30,418 nucleotides of DNA from Candidatus Omnitrophota bacterium (GTDB lineage Bacteria > Omnitrophota > Gorgyraeia > Pluralincolimonadales > Pluralincolimonadaceae). Shown piece by piece: positions 15,836-21,878 of this stretch (position 1 is its first letter; every line of letters begins with the position of its first letter). A program made the position numbers and the translations under genes. The notes beneath the pieces were generated by a model that did no database searches, was not told the origin of the DNA, and worked only from the letters and a program-made list of their open reading frames with translations. Where the stretch lies: positions 1 to 30,418 of the forward strand of contig JBAZFB010000016.1 in NCBI GenBank assembly GCA_041653595.1. The letters are read 5' to 3'.

Positions 15836-16644
15836 AATTTGTAGCAGCTTTTCAGCTGGAAAAAGTGGCCTTTTGGCGCGTTTTCGGTGAAGGCGTCGTA
15901 AAGATAACTGAAGTCAAAACTCATCCCCGAGAACTTCGTGTAGAATTCCGCCCCGACCGAAAGCGTCTGGCGGGCGCTGTCAGGCACCCTTACCCCATCC
16001 ACACTCTTGTCCCGGCTTAGCATCCAGTTTACCGATGGCCCGAGCTTTATGTCTTTCGTGACGTTGTAGCCGAGAAGATATTGGAGATGCAGTTCGTCGC
16101 CGGGCGCGATGCTCTTGTCGTTCTCCAGCCTGAAAAAATATTTCACGGCGGCGTCCATGCTGAAATCTTTTACTGTCTTGTGGAAAAAGACGACGGGCCT
16201 TATGTCGACCTGGTGCGTGCCGTAATTGGTGCTCTTATCCGAAGCGTATTCCCCGGTAGGGATCTTCACGAAGAGCATCGGCAGGATATCGACTTCCTTG
16301 ACAGGCAGGAACCAGCCGCCGCCTATCGAGGCGTCGCCGAGGCCGAAGGAATCCTTGTCCGTCGACCCGACGTGGACGCCTCCCGCAGGCAGGAGCGCCG
16401 TGAACACGAAGTCGGGCGAATAATAGCAAAAGCGCAGCAGCTCCTCGACCTTAAGCAGGTCGTAATCCTTTATGGCCGTCCTGCCCTTGGAGTCGGTCAC
16501 TTTGTCGGCGGCATAGACGGTGGAGTAGGTGAGGAAGTAAAGCCCCTTGGGCGCCCGCACCCCGTCATAGAAGTTTACCGCGGCCGCGGTATTTGGTATT
16601 ATGATAATAGAGGAGAAGGCCAGGGCCAGGATCCGAAGACGCAT
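15832..16644 (-). CDS. Outer-membrane beta-barrel protein, MetA-pathway/COG4313-like
   Basis: A 270-residue product with a signal peptide (MRLRILALAFSSIIIIPNTAAA). The mature chain is made of short amphipathic strands and ends in CYKF, an outer-membrane barrel signature. The repeated pattern (FGLGDASIGGGWFLP, LPMLFVKIPTGEY, LHLQYLLGYNVTKDIKLG) is typical of the putative 'phenol MetA degradation' transporter family. AAAGGAGG sits 8 nt before ATG 16644. The gene diverges from hemW-bioY, and its start codon and ribosome site lie inside the left arm of a BirA-type operator. Placement suggests biotin-dependent control and possibly passage of biotin or a precursor; that role is inference. Confidence 0.8.
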   Translation of the reverse strand: MRLRILALAFSSIIIIPNTAAAVNFYDGVRAPKGLYFLTYSTVYAADKVTDSKGRTAIKDYDLLKVEELLRFCYYSPDFVFTALLPAGGVHVGSTDKDSFGLGDASIGGGWFLPVKEVDILPMLFVKIPTGEYASDKSTNYGTHQVDIRPVVFFHKTVKDFSMDAAVKYFFRLENDKSIAPGDELHLQYLLGYNVTKDIKLGPSVNWMLSRDKSVDGVRVPDSARQTLSVGAEFYTKFSGMSFDFSYLYDAFTENAPKGHFFQLKSCYKF

Positions 16645-16677
16645 TGTAAACCTCCTTTATGTTTTATGGTTTACAAT
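16643..16677. promoter_or_regulatory. BirA-type biotin operator
   Basis: ATTGTAAACC (16643-16652) and GGTTTACAAT (16668-16677) form a perfect 10-bp inverted repeat with a 15-bp spacer. The arms TTGTAAACC/GGTTTACAA equal the arms of the E. coli bio operator bound by biotinoyl-AMP-BirA, with similar spacing. The right arm covers the -35 of hemW, and the left arm covers the start codon and ribosome site of the divergent gene. A biotin transporter gene lies downstream. Confidence 0.75.
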
Positions 16678-16699
16678 TATATATGAAAGACGGTATAAT
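16670..16699 (+). promoter_or_regulatory. hemW(-bioY) promoter
   Basis: TTTACA (16670-16675), 18-bp spacer, GG-TATAAT (-10 at 16694-16699). The start would be near 16706, about 10 nt before ATG 16716. Confidence 0.7.
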
Positions 16700-16703
16700 G
16701 CAA
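16676..16703 (-). promoter_or_regulatory. Divergent promoter of the beta-barrel gene
   Basis: On the minus strand TTGCAT (16703-16698), 16-bp spacer, TATAAT (16681-16676). It interleaves with the plus-strand hemW promoter and abuts the operator. Confidence 0.6.
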
Positions 16704-16715
16704 GAGAAAAATAAA

Positions 16716-17840
16716 ATGACACCATCGTTATATATACACATACCGTTCTGCGCGAAAAAGTGCGGTTATTGCGATTTCTATAGTATTAATTACGAAAAAG
16801 GGCTGGCGTCCGCTTACGTTAACGTTTTGGGCGGCCATATGGGAGCTATCCGCGGCCCGGTCTCGACGATATTCATAGGCGGCGGAACCCCTACGGCGAT
16901 GGATACGCCGTTATTGAGGAAGCTTTTGCGCGGCGCAGGAAGATTGGCCGGGAAAGGCGCCGAGCTCACTGTCGAGGCGAATCCGGAGAGCCTTGACGCC
17001 GGAAAGCTCGACCTCTTTTTGGACGAAGGGGTCAACAGGTTGAGCATAGGCATCCAGTCCTTCAACGACGCGAAATTGAAGAGGCTGGGCAGGATCCACA
17101 GCGCAAAGAAAGCGGTGGATGCGGTCATGCTGTCGAAGAAGAGGGGTTTCAAGAACATCGGCATAGATCTTATATTCGGCGCCCCGGGAGAGACGCCTGA
17201 AGATTGTTCCGCCGAATTGGCGCGGGCGGTGAAATTGCCGGTTACCCATATTTCATGTTACGGCCTGACCTACGAGAAGGGGACGCCGCTTTACAAAGCG
17301 AGAAAAAAAGGCGAGATTGTCCCGGCCGATGAAGGATCTTCGGCGCGGATGTATTCCGCGGCGATCGAATATCTTCCCGCGCTCGGTTTCCGGCATTACG
17401 AGGTATCGAACTTCGCAAAAAAAGGCTTTGAATGCAGGCATAACCTCAATTATTGGCTTAGCGGCGAGTGTATAGGCCTTGGGCCGTCGGCGGTCTCGTA
17501 TATCGGAGGGGTCAGGAAAAGACACCTGGCCGATGTCCGGGAATATATCAAAAGGGCCGAAGCAGGGGAAAGCACGGTAGCCTCTTCCGAACGGCTTACC
17601 CGGGACCGCAAGGCGAAAGAGACCGCGGCGGTGAAGATAAGGACGGCCGAAGGGATAGATTTCGGCTGGTTTAAGGAGAATACCGGGTTCGATTTCGGGG
17701 AGCTCGAGGCGGATGCCCTGGACAAGCTCTCCGGGGCCGGCCTAATTAAATATAAGAAGATCGAAGGCAAGGCCGCCGGCATAGCCCTGACGAAAAAAGG
17801 GTTCCTCTTTTGCGATACGGTCTCAAGCGAGTTGATTTAA
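16716..17840 (+). CDS. hemW: HemW-type radical SAM protein (heme chaperone, coproporphyrinogen oxidase-like)
   Basis: Start set at 16716 because the family begins just before LYIHIPFC; it gives 374 residues. The radical-SAM cluster motif is CAKKCGYCDF (residues 12-21), followed by IFIGGGTPT, TVEANPES, RLSIGIQSF and GFRHYEVSNFAKKGFECRHNLNYW, all standard for HemW. A C-terminal domain of about 90 residues follows. HemW binds heme and delivers it to hemoproteins; the HemN enzyme lacks this exact Cys spacing. No ribosome site precedes the ATG, fitting a very short leader from the promoter at 16670. bioY follows after 83 nt, so both could be under the BirA-type operator. Confidence 0.92.
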   Translation: MTPSLYIHIPFCAKKCGYCDFYSINYEKGLASAYVNVLGGHMGAIRGPVSTIFIGGGTPTAMDTPLLRKLLRGAGRLAGKGAELTVEANPESLDAGKLDLFLDEGVNRLSIGIQSFNDAKLKRLGRIHSAKKAVDAVMLSKKRGFKNIGIDLIFGAPGETPEDCSAELARAVKLPVTHISCYGLTYEKGTPLYKARKKGEIVPADEGSSARMYSAAIEYLPALGFRHYEVSNFAKKGFECRHNLNYWLSGECIGLGPSAVSYIGGVRKRHLADVREYIKRAEAGESTVASSERLTRDRKAKETAAVKIRTAEGIDFGWFKENTGFDFGELEADALDKLSGAGLIKYKKIEGKAAGIALTKKGFLFCDTVSSELI

Positions 17841-17859
17841 TCCCGGGATATGATATAAT
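17832..17859 (+). promoter_or_regulatory. bioY promoter
   Basis: TTGATT (17832-17837), 16-bp spacer, TATAAT (17854-17859). The -35 overlaps the hemW stop region. The expected start falls inside the 30-bp palindrome immediately downstream. Confidence 0.6.
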
Positions 17860-17861
17860 CG

Positions 17862-17891
17862 TATCCCGCAAATATATATATTTGCGGGATA
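17862..17891. repeat. Perfect 30-bp palindrome at bioY
   Basis: TATCCCGCAAATATA (17862-17876) followed directly by its reverse complement, with no spacer. It is not followed by a T-tract, so it is more likely a protein site or cruciform than a terminator; it covers the probable transcription start of bioY. A separate ATCCCGGGAT palindrome lies at 17840-17849. Confidence 0.8.
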
Positions 17892-17892
17892 A

Positions 17893-17924
17893 TTGTAAAC
17901 AATAAAATAAACGGAGGTAGACGA
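17893..17924 (+). promoter_or_regulatory. Possible second, degenerate BirA site in the bioY leader
   Basis: TTGTAAACA (17893-17901) matches the BirA arm at 8 of 9 positions. At 14-bp spacing GGTAGACGA (17916-17924) matches the other arm at 6 of 9, overlapping the GGAGG ribosome site and start codon. Confidence 0.35.
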
Positions 17925-18547
17925 TGAGCGCGATAACTTTGGGCGAAAGATACGCAAAGACAAGATACGAGATATTCAAGTGGAGGTACCACCTGGCCGA
18001 GGCCGAAAAACTGACGCTTGCCTTTTTGATGGTCGGCCTTATGGCGGTCCTCGCGCAGGTGAGGATACCATTGCCGTGGACGCCGGTCCCGATAACGGGC
18101 TCGACGTTCGCCGCGCTATTCGCCGGGGTCCTGCTCGGCAATGTCTGGGGCGGGATAAGCATGCTCTTATATATCGCCCTCGGCGCGGCGGGCCTGCCGA
18201 TATTCACCGGTTTTAAAGGCGGCGCGGCCGTCCTGCTGGGGCCGACAGCCGGATATCTCCTCGGCTATGCGGCGGTCTCGTTTTCTATCGGCTATATTAT
18301 GGATAATTACGCGAAAGCAAGAAGGTTCCTGCCTTTATTCAACATAATGCTCGTCTCAAGCGCCGTCATCCTCGCGTTCGGCTCGGCATATCTCGCGATA
18401 TGGCTGGGCGCGGTAAAAGGGCAGGGCGCCTCTTTAAGCGAGGTCCTCTGGATGGGCTTCATTCCGTTCATCCCCGGAGACATATTCAAATCCCTCATCG
18501 CAGCGCTCATCGCGGCCTCGATCATGCCAAAAGAAAATTATAAGTAA
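17924..18547 (+). CDS. bioY: Biotin transporter BioY (ECF S-component)
   Basis: A 207-residue membrane protein with six predicted helices. The BioY hallmarks are PLPWTPVPITGSTFAALFAG (residues 50-69), the IALGAAGLPIFTGFKGG turn near 88-104, GPTAGYLLGY and, near the end, FIPGDIFKS before the last helix. It binds biotin and imports it, usually with the shared energy-coupling module EcfAAT, which is not in this window. It has an unusually long (~30 residues) hydrophilic N-terminus. ACGGAGGT precedes the ATG. It follows hemW by 83 nt and is followed by an intrinsic terminator. Biotin-linked repression is supported by the operator upstream of hemW. Confidence 0.93.
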   Translation: MSAITLGERYAKTRYEIFKWRYHLAEAEKLTLAFLMVGLMAVLAQVRIPLPWTPVPITGSTFAALFAGVLLGNVWGGISMLLYIALGAAGLPIFTGFKGGAAVLLGPTAGYLLGYAAVSFSIGYIMDNYAKARRFLPLFNIMLVSSAVILAFGSAYLAIWLGAVKGQGASLSEVLWMGFIPFIPGDIFKSLIAALIAASIMPKENYK

Positions 18548-18569
18548 TCAAGTATATCCATAATTAAGA

Positions 18570-18602
18570 AGGGCGGTCCGAAAAGGGCGGCCCTCTTTTT
18601 TT
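18570..18602 (+). terminator. Intrinsic terminator after bioY
   Basis: A 10-bp stem AGGGCGGTCC/GGGCGGCCCT (18570-18579 with 18585-18594, one G-G mismatch and one wobble), GAAAA loop, then C and seven Ts. Confidence 0.85.
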
Positions 18603-18603
18603 G

Positions 18604-18675
18604 TTGACAAGATATTGTGATTATGATAAGTTTGATAACAAGCATAAATATTATAGTTATTGTAACTATGATAAG
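18604..18675 (+). promoter_or_regulatory. Regulatory region of merR gene: repeats and inverted repeat
   Basis: TTGACA at 18604-18609 begins just after the bioY terminator. Two near-identical direct repeats of ATTGTnAnTATGATAAG (18614-18630 and 18659-18675; 15 of 17 bases equal) are 45 bp apart. ATAGTTA-TTG-TAACTAT (18653-18669) is a perfect 7-3-7 inverted repeat overlapping the second copy. No -10 could be placed with confidence. Confidence 0.55.
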
Positions 18676-18684
18676 TGGGGGTGT

Positions 18685-18951
18685 ATGAAGAAGGATCTGA
18701 TATCCGCTAAGGAGATAGCCCGGAAACACAACCTTACCTACCAGACCGTCAACCATTACACCAATTTTGGCTTGATAAACGTCGTCTCGAAGAAGGGGAA
18801 TGTCCGTCTTTATGCCGAGGAGGATACCGCCAGCCGCCTGGCCAAGATAACCCAGCTTATAAACGCGGGACTTCCTCTGCGCGTTATCCGGAAGGCCCTG
18901 GATGAGGAGCTCAGCGTAAAGGTATTGAATAACGATACGGGTGCCGCATGA
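18685..18951 (+). CDS. MerR-family DNA-binding protein, no effector domain
   Basis: The start at 18685 is preferred over earlier in-frame starts because the upstream residues are low-complexity Tyr/Asp/Lys translation of the repeat region, and GTGGGGGTGT provides a ribosome site. The product is 88 residues: a winged helix-turn-helix (SAKEIARKHNLTYQTVNHYTNFGLI) with the MerR 'GLI' strand and RLYAEED wing, then a short helix with INAGLPLRVIRKAL. It stops before the dimer coiled coil and ligand domain. It could dimerise through the second helix as in very short MerR-like regulators. The direct and inverted repeats in its promoter suggest autoregulation. Target genes unknown. Confidence 0.88.
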   Translation: MKKDLISAKEIARKHNLTYQTVNHYTNFGLINVVSKKGNVRLYAEEDTASRLAKITQLINAGLPLRVIRKALDEELSVKVLNNDTGAA

Positions 18952-18967
18952 CCCGCTGCAGGATTTT

Positions 18968-19021
18968 GGAGCGCTTTCGTCTTGTTTCAATCGGGGGAGA
19001 TGAAGGCGCTCCTACGTTTTT
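18968..19021 (+). terminator. Terminator-like hairpin after merR gene
   Basis: GGAGCGCTTTCGTC (18968-18981) pairs with GATGAAGGCGCTCC (18999-19012), 14 bp with two G-U wobbles, loop of 17 nt, followed by TACGTTTTT. Confidence 0.75.
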
Positions 19022-19052
19022 CCCGGGGGGAAGGGAAGGATCCGGCTCCGGT

Positions 19053-19098
19053 GGTGGAGTTTCACCTCATTACTTCTTCGGCTTTCTGAAACTCCACC
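19053..19098. repeat. Perfect 12-bp inverted repeat in intergenic region
   Basis: GGTGGAGTTTCA (19053-19064) and TGAAACTCCACC (19087-19098) are exact reverse complements with a 22-nt loop. There is no T-tract. It may be a dispersed repeat or mobile-element remnant. The rest of 18952-19195 holds the preceding hairpin and the GH130 promoter; no gene was seen. Confidence 0.75.
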
Positions 19099-19126
19099 TC
19101 GGCGCTTATTAGACCGCTCGCCATCA

Positions 19127-19155
19127 TTGACATTTTGGATATTTCCTAGTATACT
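19127..19155 (+). promoter_or_regulatory. Promoter of GH130 gene with inverted repeat
   Basis: TTGACA (19127-19132), 17-bp spacer, TATACT (19150-19155). An 8-bp inverted repeat CCTAGTAT (19145-19152) / ATACTAGG (19180-19187) brackets the predicted start site and overlaps the -10, a plausible operator. Confidence 0.75.
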
Positions 19156-19195
19156 TGTCAACAATTCGGGTAGGGAGCCATACTAGGGAGAATCG

Positions 19196-20119
19196 ATGGC
19201 TAACGAGACAGTTTTCAAGCGTTACAGAGGCAATCCTATCATAACCGCTAAGGCGGTTCCCCGCGCTAATTCCATCCATAATAGCGCTATCGTCCGTTTC
19301 GGCGATGAATACAGGGGCATATTCCGGGTCGACGAGATCGACCTGAACTATACCCTTCATCTGGGCAGGAGCAAAGACGGGGTCAAGTGGGATATAGAAG
19401 CCGATCCCATAAAGATGAAGAGCGGCGATCCCGAGGTCTTTGTTACCGACCACAGCTACGACCCGCGCGTCACGAAACTCGGTGACACCTATTACGTCAC
19501 ATGGTGCAATGCCGGCGCCCAGGGGCCGTGCATCGGCCTTGCCACGACCAAGGATTTCAAGGCGTTCAAGCAGTGGGAGAACCCTCTTCCCCCGGCCAAC
19601 CGCAACTGCGTCATCTTCCCGGAGAAGATAGACGGCAAGTTCGCGATGCTCCACAGGCCGAGCGACAGGGGGCACACCCCGTTCGGCGACGTATTTTACG
19701 CCGAAAGCCCTGACCTGGTCCACTGGGGCCACCACAGGTTCGTATTCGGGCCCAAAGGCGGCTGGCAGTCGACCAAGGTAGGCCCGGGGCCGCACCCCAT
19801 AAGGACTAAGGACGGCTGGCTGCTCATATACCACGGCGTCTGGACAAGCTGTAACGGCTATATCTACTCGGCCGGCGGCGCGCTCCTCGACCTTAAAAAG
19901 CCGTGGAAGGTGCTTTACAGGACGCGGGATTACCTGATGTATCCGAGCGAGATGTACGAACGCGTAGGCGACGTGCCGAACGTGCTCTTCCCGAGCTCTG
20001 CCGTGGTCGAGGGCGACCGCCTCAGGCTCTATTACGGGTGCGCCGATACCTGCATAGGCATGGCAGAGGCGAGCGTTTCCGAGATCGTGAAGTTCATAAA
20101 GAAACACAGTTTCAAATAA
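19196..20119 (+). CDS. GH130-family beta-mannoside phosphorylase/hydrolase
   Basis: A 307-residue five-bladed propeller enzyme. NPIITAKAVP at residues 13-22, GIFRVDE near 41, SYDPRVTKLGDTYYVTW with the proposed catalytic Asp89, MLHRPSD near 148, and GWLLIYHGVW near 208 match GH130. Family members phosphorolyse (or in some clades hydrolyse) terminal beta-mannosides, such as beta-1,4-mannosyl-GlcNAc or mannobiose, releasing mannose-1-phosphate. Which substrate cannot be read here. No signal peptide is seen, so it is cytoplasmic. AGGGAG lies 6 nt before the ATG. It is transcribed alone from a strong promoter; csp starts after it with its own promoter. Confidence 0.92.
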   Translation: MANETVFKRYRGNPIITAKAVPRANSIHNSAIVRFGDEYRGIFRVDEIDLNYTLHLGRSKDGVKWDIEADPIKMKSGDPEVFVTDHSYDPRVTKLGDTYYVTWCNAGAQGPCIGLATTKDFKAFKQWENPLPPANRNCVIFPEKIDGKFAMLHRPSDRGHTPFGDVFYAESPDLVHWGHHRFVFGPKGGWQSTKVGPGPHPIRTKDGWLLIYHGVWTSCNGYIYSAGGALLDLKKPWKVLYRTRDYLMYPSEMYERVGDVPNVLFPSSAVVEGDRLRLYYGCADTCIGMAEASVSEIVKFIKKHSFK

Positions 20120-20123
20120 TCGG

Positions 20124-20152
20124 TTGACAAAAAACGGAAGTTAAGGTATTAT
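20124..20152 (+). promoter_or_regulatory. Strong promoter upstream of csp leader
   Basis: TTGACA (20124-20129), 17-bp spacer, GG-TATTAT (20147-20152). Start expected near 20159, giving a leader of about 140 nt before csp. Confidence 0.8.
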
Positions 20153-20158
20153 TACATA

Positions 20159-20253
20159 GTCATGGTTTTAGGGTTAAGAAGTGTTTTAAGAGCGAGTGAG
20201 GGTCTAGAAAGATTGAGCCGTAAGGCAAGATAGTCTAACCTTACGGCTTTTTT
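20159..20253 (+). ncRNA. Candidate small RNA or attenuator leader upstream of csp
   Basis: A strong promoter is followed about 95 nt later by a complete intrinsic terminator (arms 20217-20225 and 20239-20247, then six Ts), well before the csp gene. The RNA could therefore be a short stand-alone transcript or a leader controlled by termination. Bases near 20169-20179 can pair with 20234-20243, which would break the terminator stem. No Rfam family is recognised. Confidence 0.5.
20217..20253 (+). terminator. Intrinsic terminator in csp leader
   Basis: GCCGTAAGG (20217-20225) and CCTTACGGC (20239-20247) pair perfectly across a 13-nt loop and are followed by six Ts (20248-20253). Confidence 0.9.
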
Positions 20254-20298
20254 ATGTTCTGCCCTTATCTACAATTTTTATCGAAAGGAGGTAATACA

Positions 20299-20499
20299 GT
20301 GGCGACAGGCAAGGTGAAGTGGTTCAGCAACCAGAAGGGTTATGGCTTCATAACCCCTGAGTCGGGTAATGATGTGTTTGTGCATTACAGTGCTATCCAG
20401 GGTGACGGTTACAAGACTCTGGAAGAGGGCCAGGCAGTCAATTTCGATATCGAAAAAGGCGACAAAGGCGAACAAGCGAAAAATGTAACAAAGGCGTAA
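20299..20499 (+). CDS. csp: Cold-shock domain protein
   Basis: A 66-residue single cold-shock domain starting at GTG 20299, 7 nt after a perfect AAAGGAGG; the ATG at 20254 in the same frame would add residues with no cold-shock homology. GKVKWFSNQKGYGFI and DVFVHYSAI are the RNP1 and RNP2 nucleic-acid-binding motifs. It acts as an RNA chaperone that melts secondary structure. The long leader with its own terminator suggests control at the RNA level. A G/C-rich terminator follows. Only the identity of the paralogue (CspA, B, or others) is open. Confidence 0.96.
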   Translation: MATGKVKWFSNQKGYGFITPESGNDVFVHYSAIQGDGYKTLEEGQAVNFDIEKGDKGEQAKNVTKA

Positions 20500-20513
20500 G
20501 ACCCGAAAACAAC

Positions 20514-20543
20514 GGGCCCGCGTCAAAACGCGGGCCCTTTTTT
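20514..20543 (+). terminator. Terminator after csp
   Basis: GGGCCCGCG/CGCGGGCCC perfect 9-bp stem (20514-20522 with 20529-20537), 6-nt loop and six Ts. Confidence 0.95.
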
Positions 20544-20572
20544 ATTCCGGGCATAGAAAGAACAGGTGTAAA

Positions 20573-21862
20573 ATGAAGATAGTATTTATCGAACCGCGCT
20601 CGACAGAAGCGAATGTATACAGCAGGATATCCATGCCCCTTTTGGGACCGATATATCTGGGCACCATACTTAAAGCCCGCGGGCATGAGGTCGAGATATA
20701 TAACGAGGATATATTCAAGCCGGATTACTCCAAACTGGAAGCGGACCTGGTAGGGATCTCGATCCTGACCTCGACCGCGAAACGCGGCTACGAGATAGCT
20801 GCCCAATTTCCCAGGGAAAAAGTGATAATGGGCGGAGTGCACGCCAGCCTTGTCCCGGAAGAGGCCATAAAATATGCCAGGCAGGTGGTCATCGGCGAGG
20901 CCGAAGAGGTCATCGTCGATATCGCCGAAGGCAGGATCACAGAGCCGATCGTGAAGGGGAGGCCCGTAAAGGACCTCGACGCCCTCCCGTACCCGGATTT
21001 TTCGTTGATAAAGGGCGACAGGTCCCGCTGCCTGGCGACGCCCATTTCTACCTCGAGGGGCTGTCCTTACGACTGCAGTTTCTGCTCGGTCACGAAGATG
21101 TTCGGGCGCGAATACCGTTTCAGGAGCGCCAAGAACGTGATGGGAGAATTAAAGGATAACAAGAAGGCGATCTTTTTCTGTGATGACAATTTCGCGGCCA
21201 AGCCTTCGCGCACATACGAATTGCTCAGCCTCCTGATCAAGGAAAAAATAAGGGGTTGGTCGTGCCAGGTCCGCTGTGATGTCACCAGGGACGGCAAAAT
21301 ACTTGAACTCATGTCCAAGGCCGGCTGCGGCTCCGTATGCGTCGGTATCGAGTCGGTGAACGAGAAGACCCTTGCTGCCTACGACAAAAAGCAGACGGTG
21401 ACCCAGATAATAAACGCGATCAAGGCGTTCCATAAAAACAGGATCAAGGTCCACGGGATGTTCGTCATCGGCGGCGATGACGACAATATAGCGACCGTAT
21501 GGAAGACGCTCAAATTCGCGCTAAAACAGAAGATCGACACCATCCAGATGATGGCTCTGACCCCGTTCCCGGGGACAAAGGTCTACAAAGACCTCGAATC
21601 CCAGAAAAGGATATTCACCAAGGACTGGAGCCTCTACGACGGGCAGCATTTCGTATTCAAGCCCAAGCTCATATCCGCGAAAGAGCTGCAATTAAGCGTA
21701 CTTAAGGCGTACACGGAATTCTACTCGCTTTCCAGGGCGTTCTCCCTGCTGTTAGGGTTGCACATCAGGAACGGCTTGCACTGCCTCATGGGTTATTCCA
21801 TCGTCAAAGAGTGGAAAAGGAACAACCGCAAGTTTTCGTGGTTGTCTTCCGCTCCCGTTTAA
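20573..21862 (+). CDS. B12-binding-domain radical SAM protein
   Basis: A 429-residue protein. Residues 1-135 form a cobalamin-binding Rossmann domain (MPLLGPIYLGTILKARGHEV, GISILTSTAKRGYEIA, GGVHASLVPEEA). Residues 155-340 form a radical-SAM barrel with CPYDCSFC (Cys164, 168, 171) and FFCDDNF, GIESVNEKTL and HGMFVIGGDDD motifs. About 75 residues (DUF4070-like) end it. This class performs methylations or ring rearrangements in hopanoid, lipid or tetrapyrrole pathways; the substrate is not evident, and there is no pathway neighbour. It starts 30 nt after the csp terminator with only a weak AGGTG, and its promoter was not identified. Confidence 0.9.
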   Translation: MKIVFIEPRSTEANVYSRISMPLLGPIYLGTILKARGHEVEIYNEDIFKPDYSKLEADLVGISILTSTAKRGYEIAAQFPREKVIMGGVHASLVPEEAIKYARQVVIGEAEEVIVDIAEGRITEPIVKGRPVKDLDALPYPDFSLIKGDRSRCLATPISTSRGCPYDCSFCSVTKMFGREYRFRSAKNVMGELKDNKKAIFFCDDNFAAKPSRTYELLSLLIKEKIRGWSCQVRCDVTRDGKILELMSKAGCGSVCVGIESVNEKTLAAYDKKQTVTQIINAIKAFHKNRIKVHGMFVIGGDDDNIATVWKTLKFALKQKIDTIQMMALTPFPGTKVYKDLESQKRIFTKDWSLYDGQHFVFKPKLISAKELQLSVLKAYTEFYSLSRAFSLLLGLHIRNGLHCLMGYSIVKEWKRNNRKFSWLSSAPV

Positions 21863-21870
21863 GATATAAT
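21842..21870 (+). promoter_or_regulatory. Promoter of ychF-like gene; near-leaderless
   Basis: TTGTCT (21842-21847), 17-bp spacer, TATAAT (21865-21870), then 8 nt to ATG 21879. There is no ribosome-binding site. The -35 lies within the preceding gene's last codons. Confidence 0.6.
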
Positions 21871-21878
21871 CCCTATCT

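Noticed and set aside
16683..16718. Earlier starts for hemW (16659, 16683, 16698)
   Set aside because: They precede or overlap the promoter -10 and add residues without homology before the conserved LYIHIPFC.
17862..17891. 30-bp palindrome as an hemW terminator
   Set aside because: No T-tract follows it, and the predicted bioY start lies within it; an operator or cruciform reading fits better.
18952..19195. CRISPR, tRNA or IS element in the merR-GH130 gap
   Set aside because: No repeat-spacer pattern, no cloverleaf and no transposase-like frame; only two hairpins and a promoter are seen.
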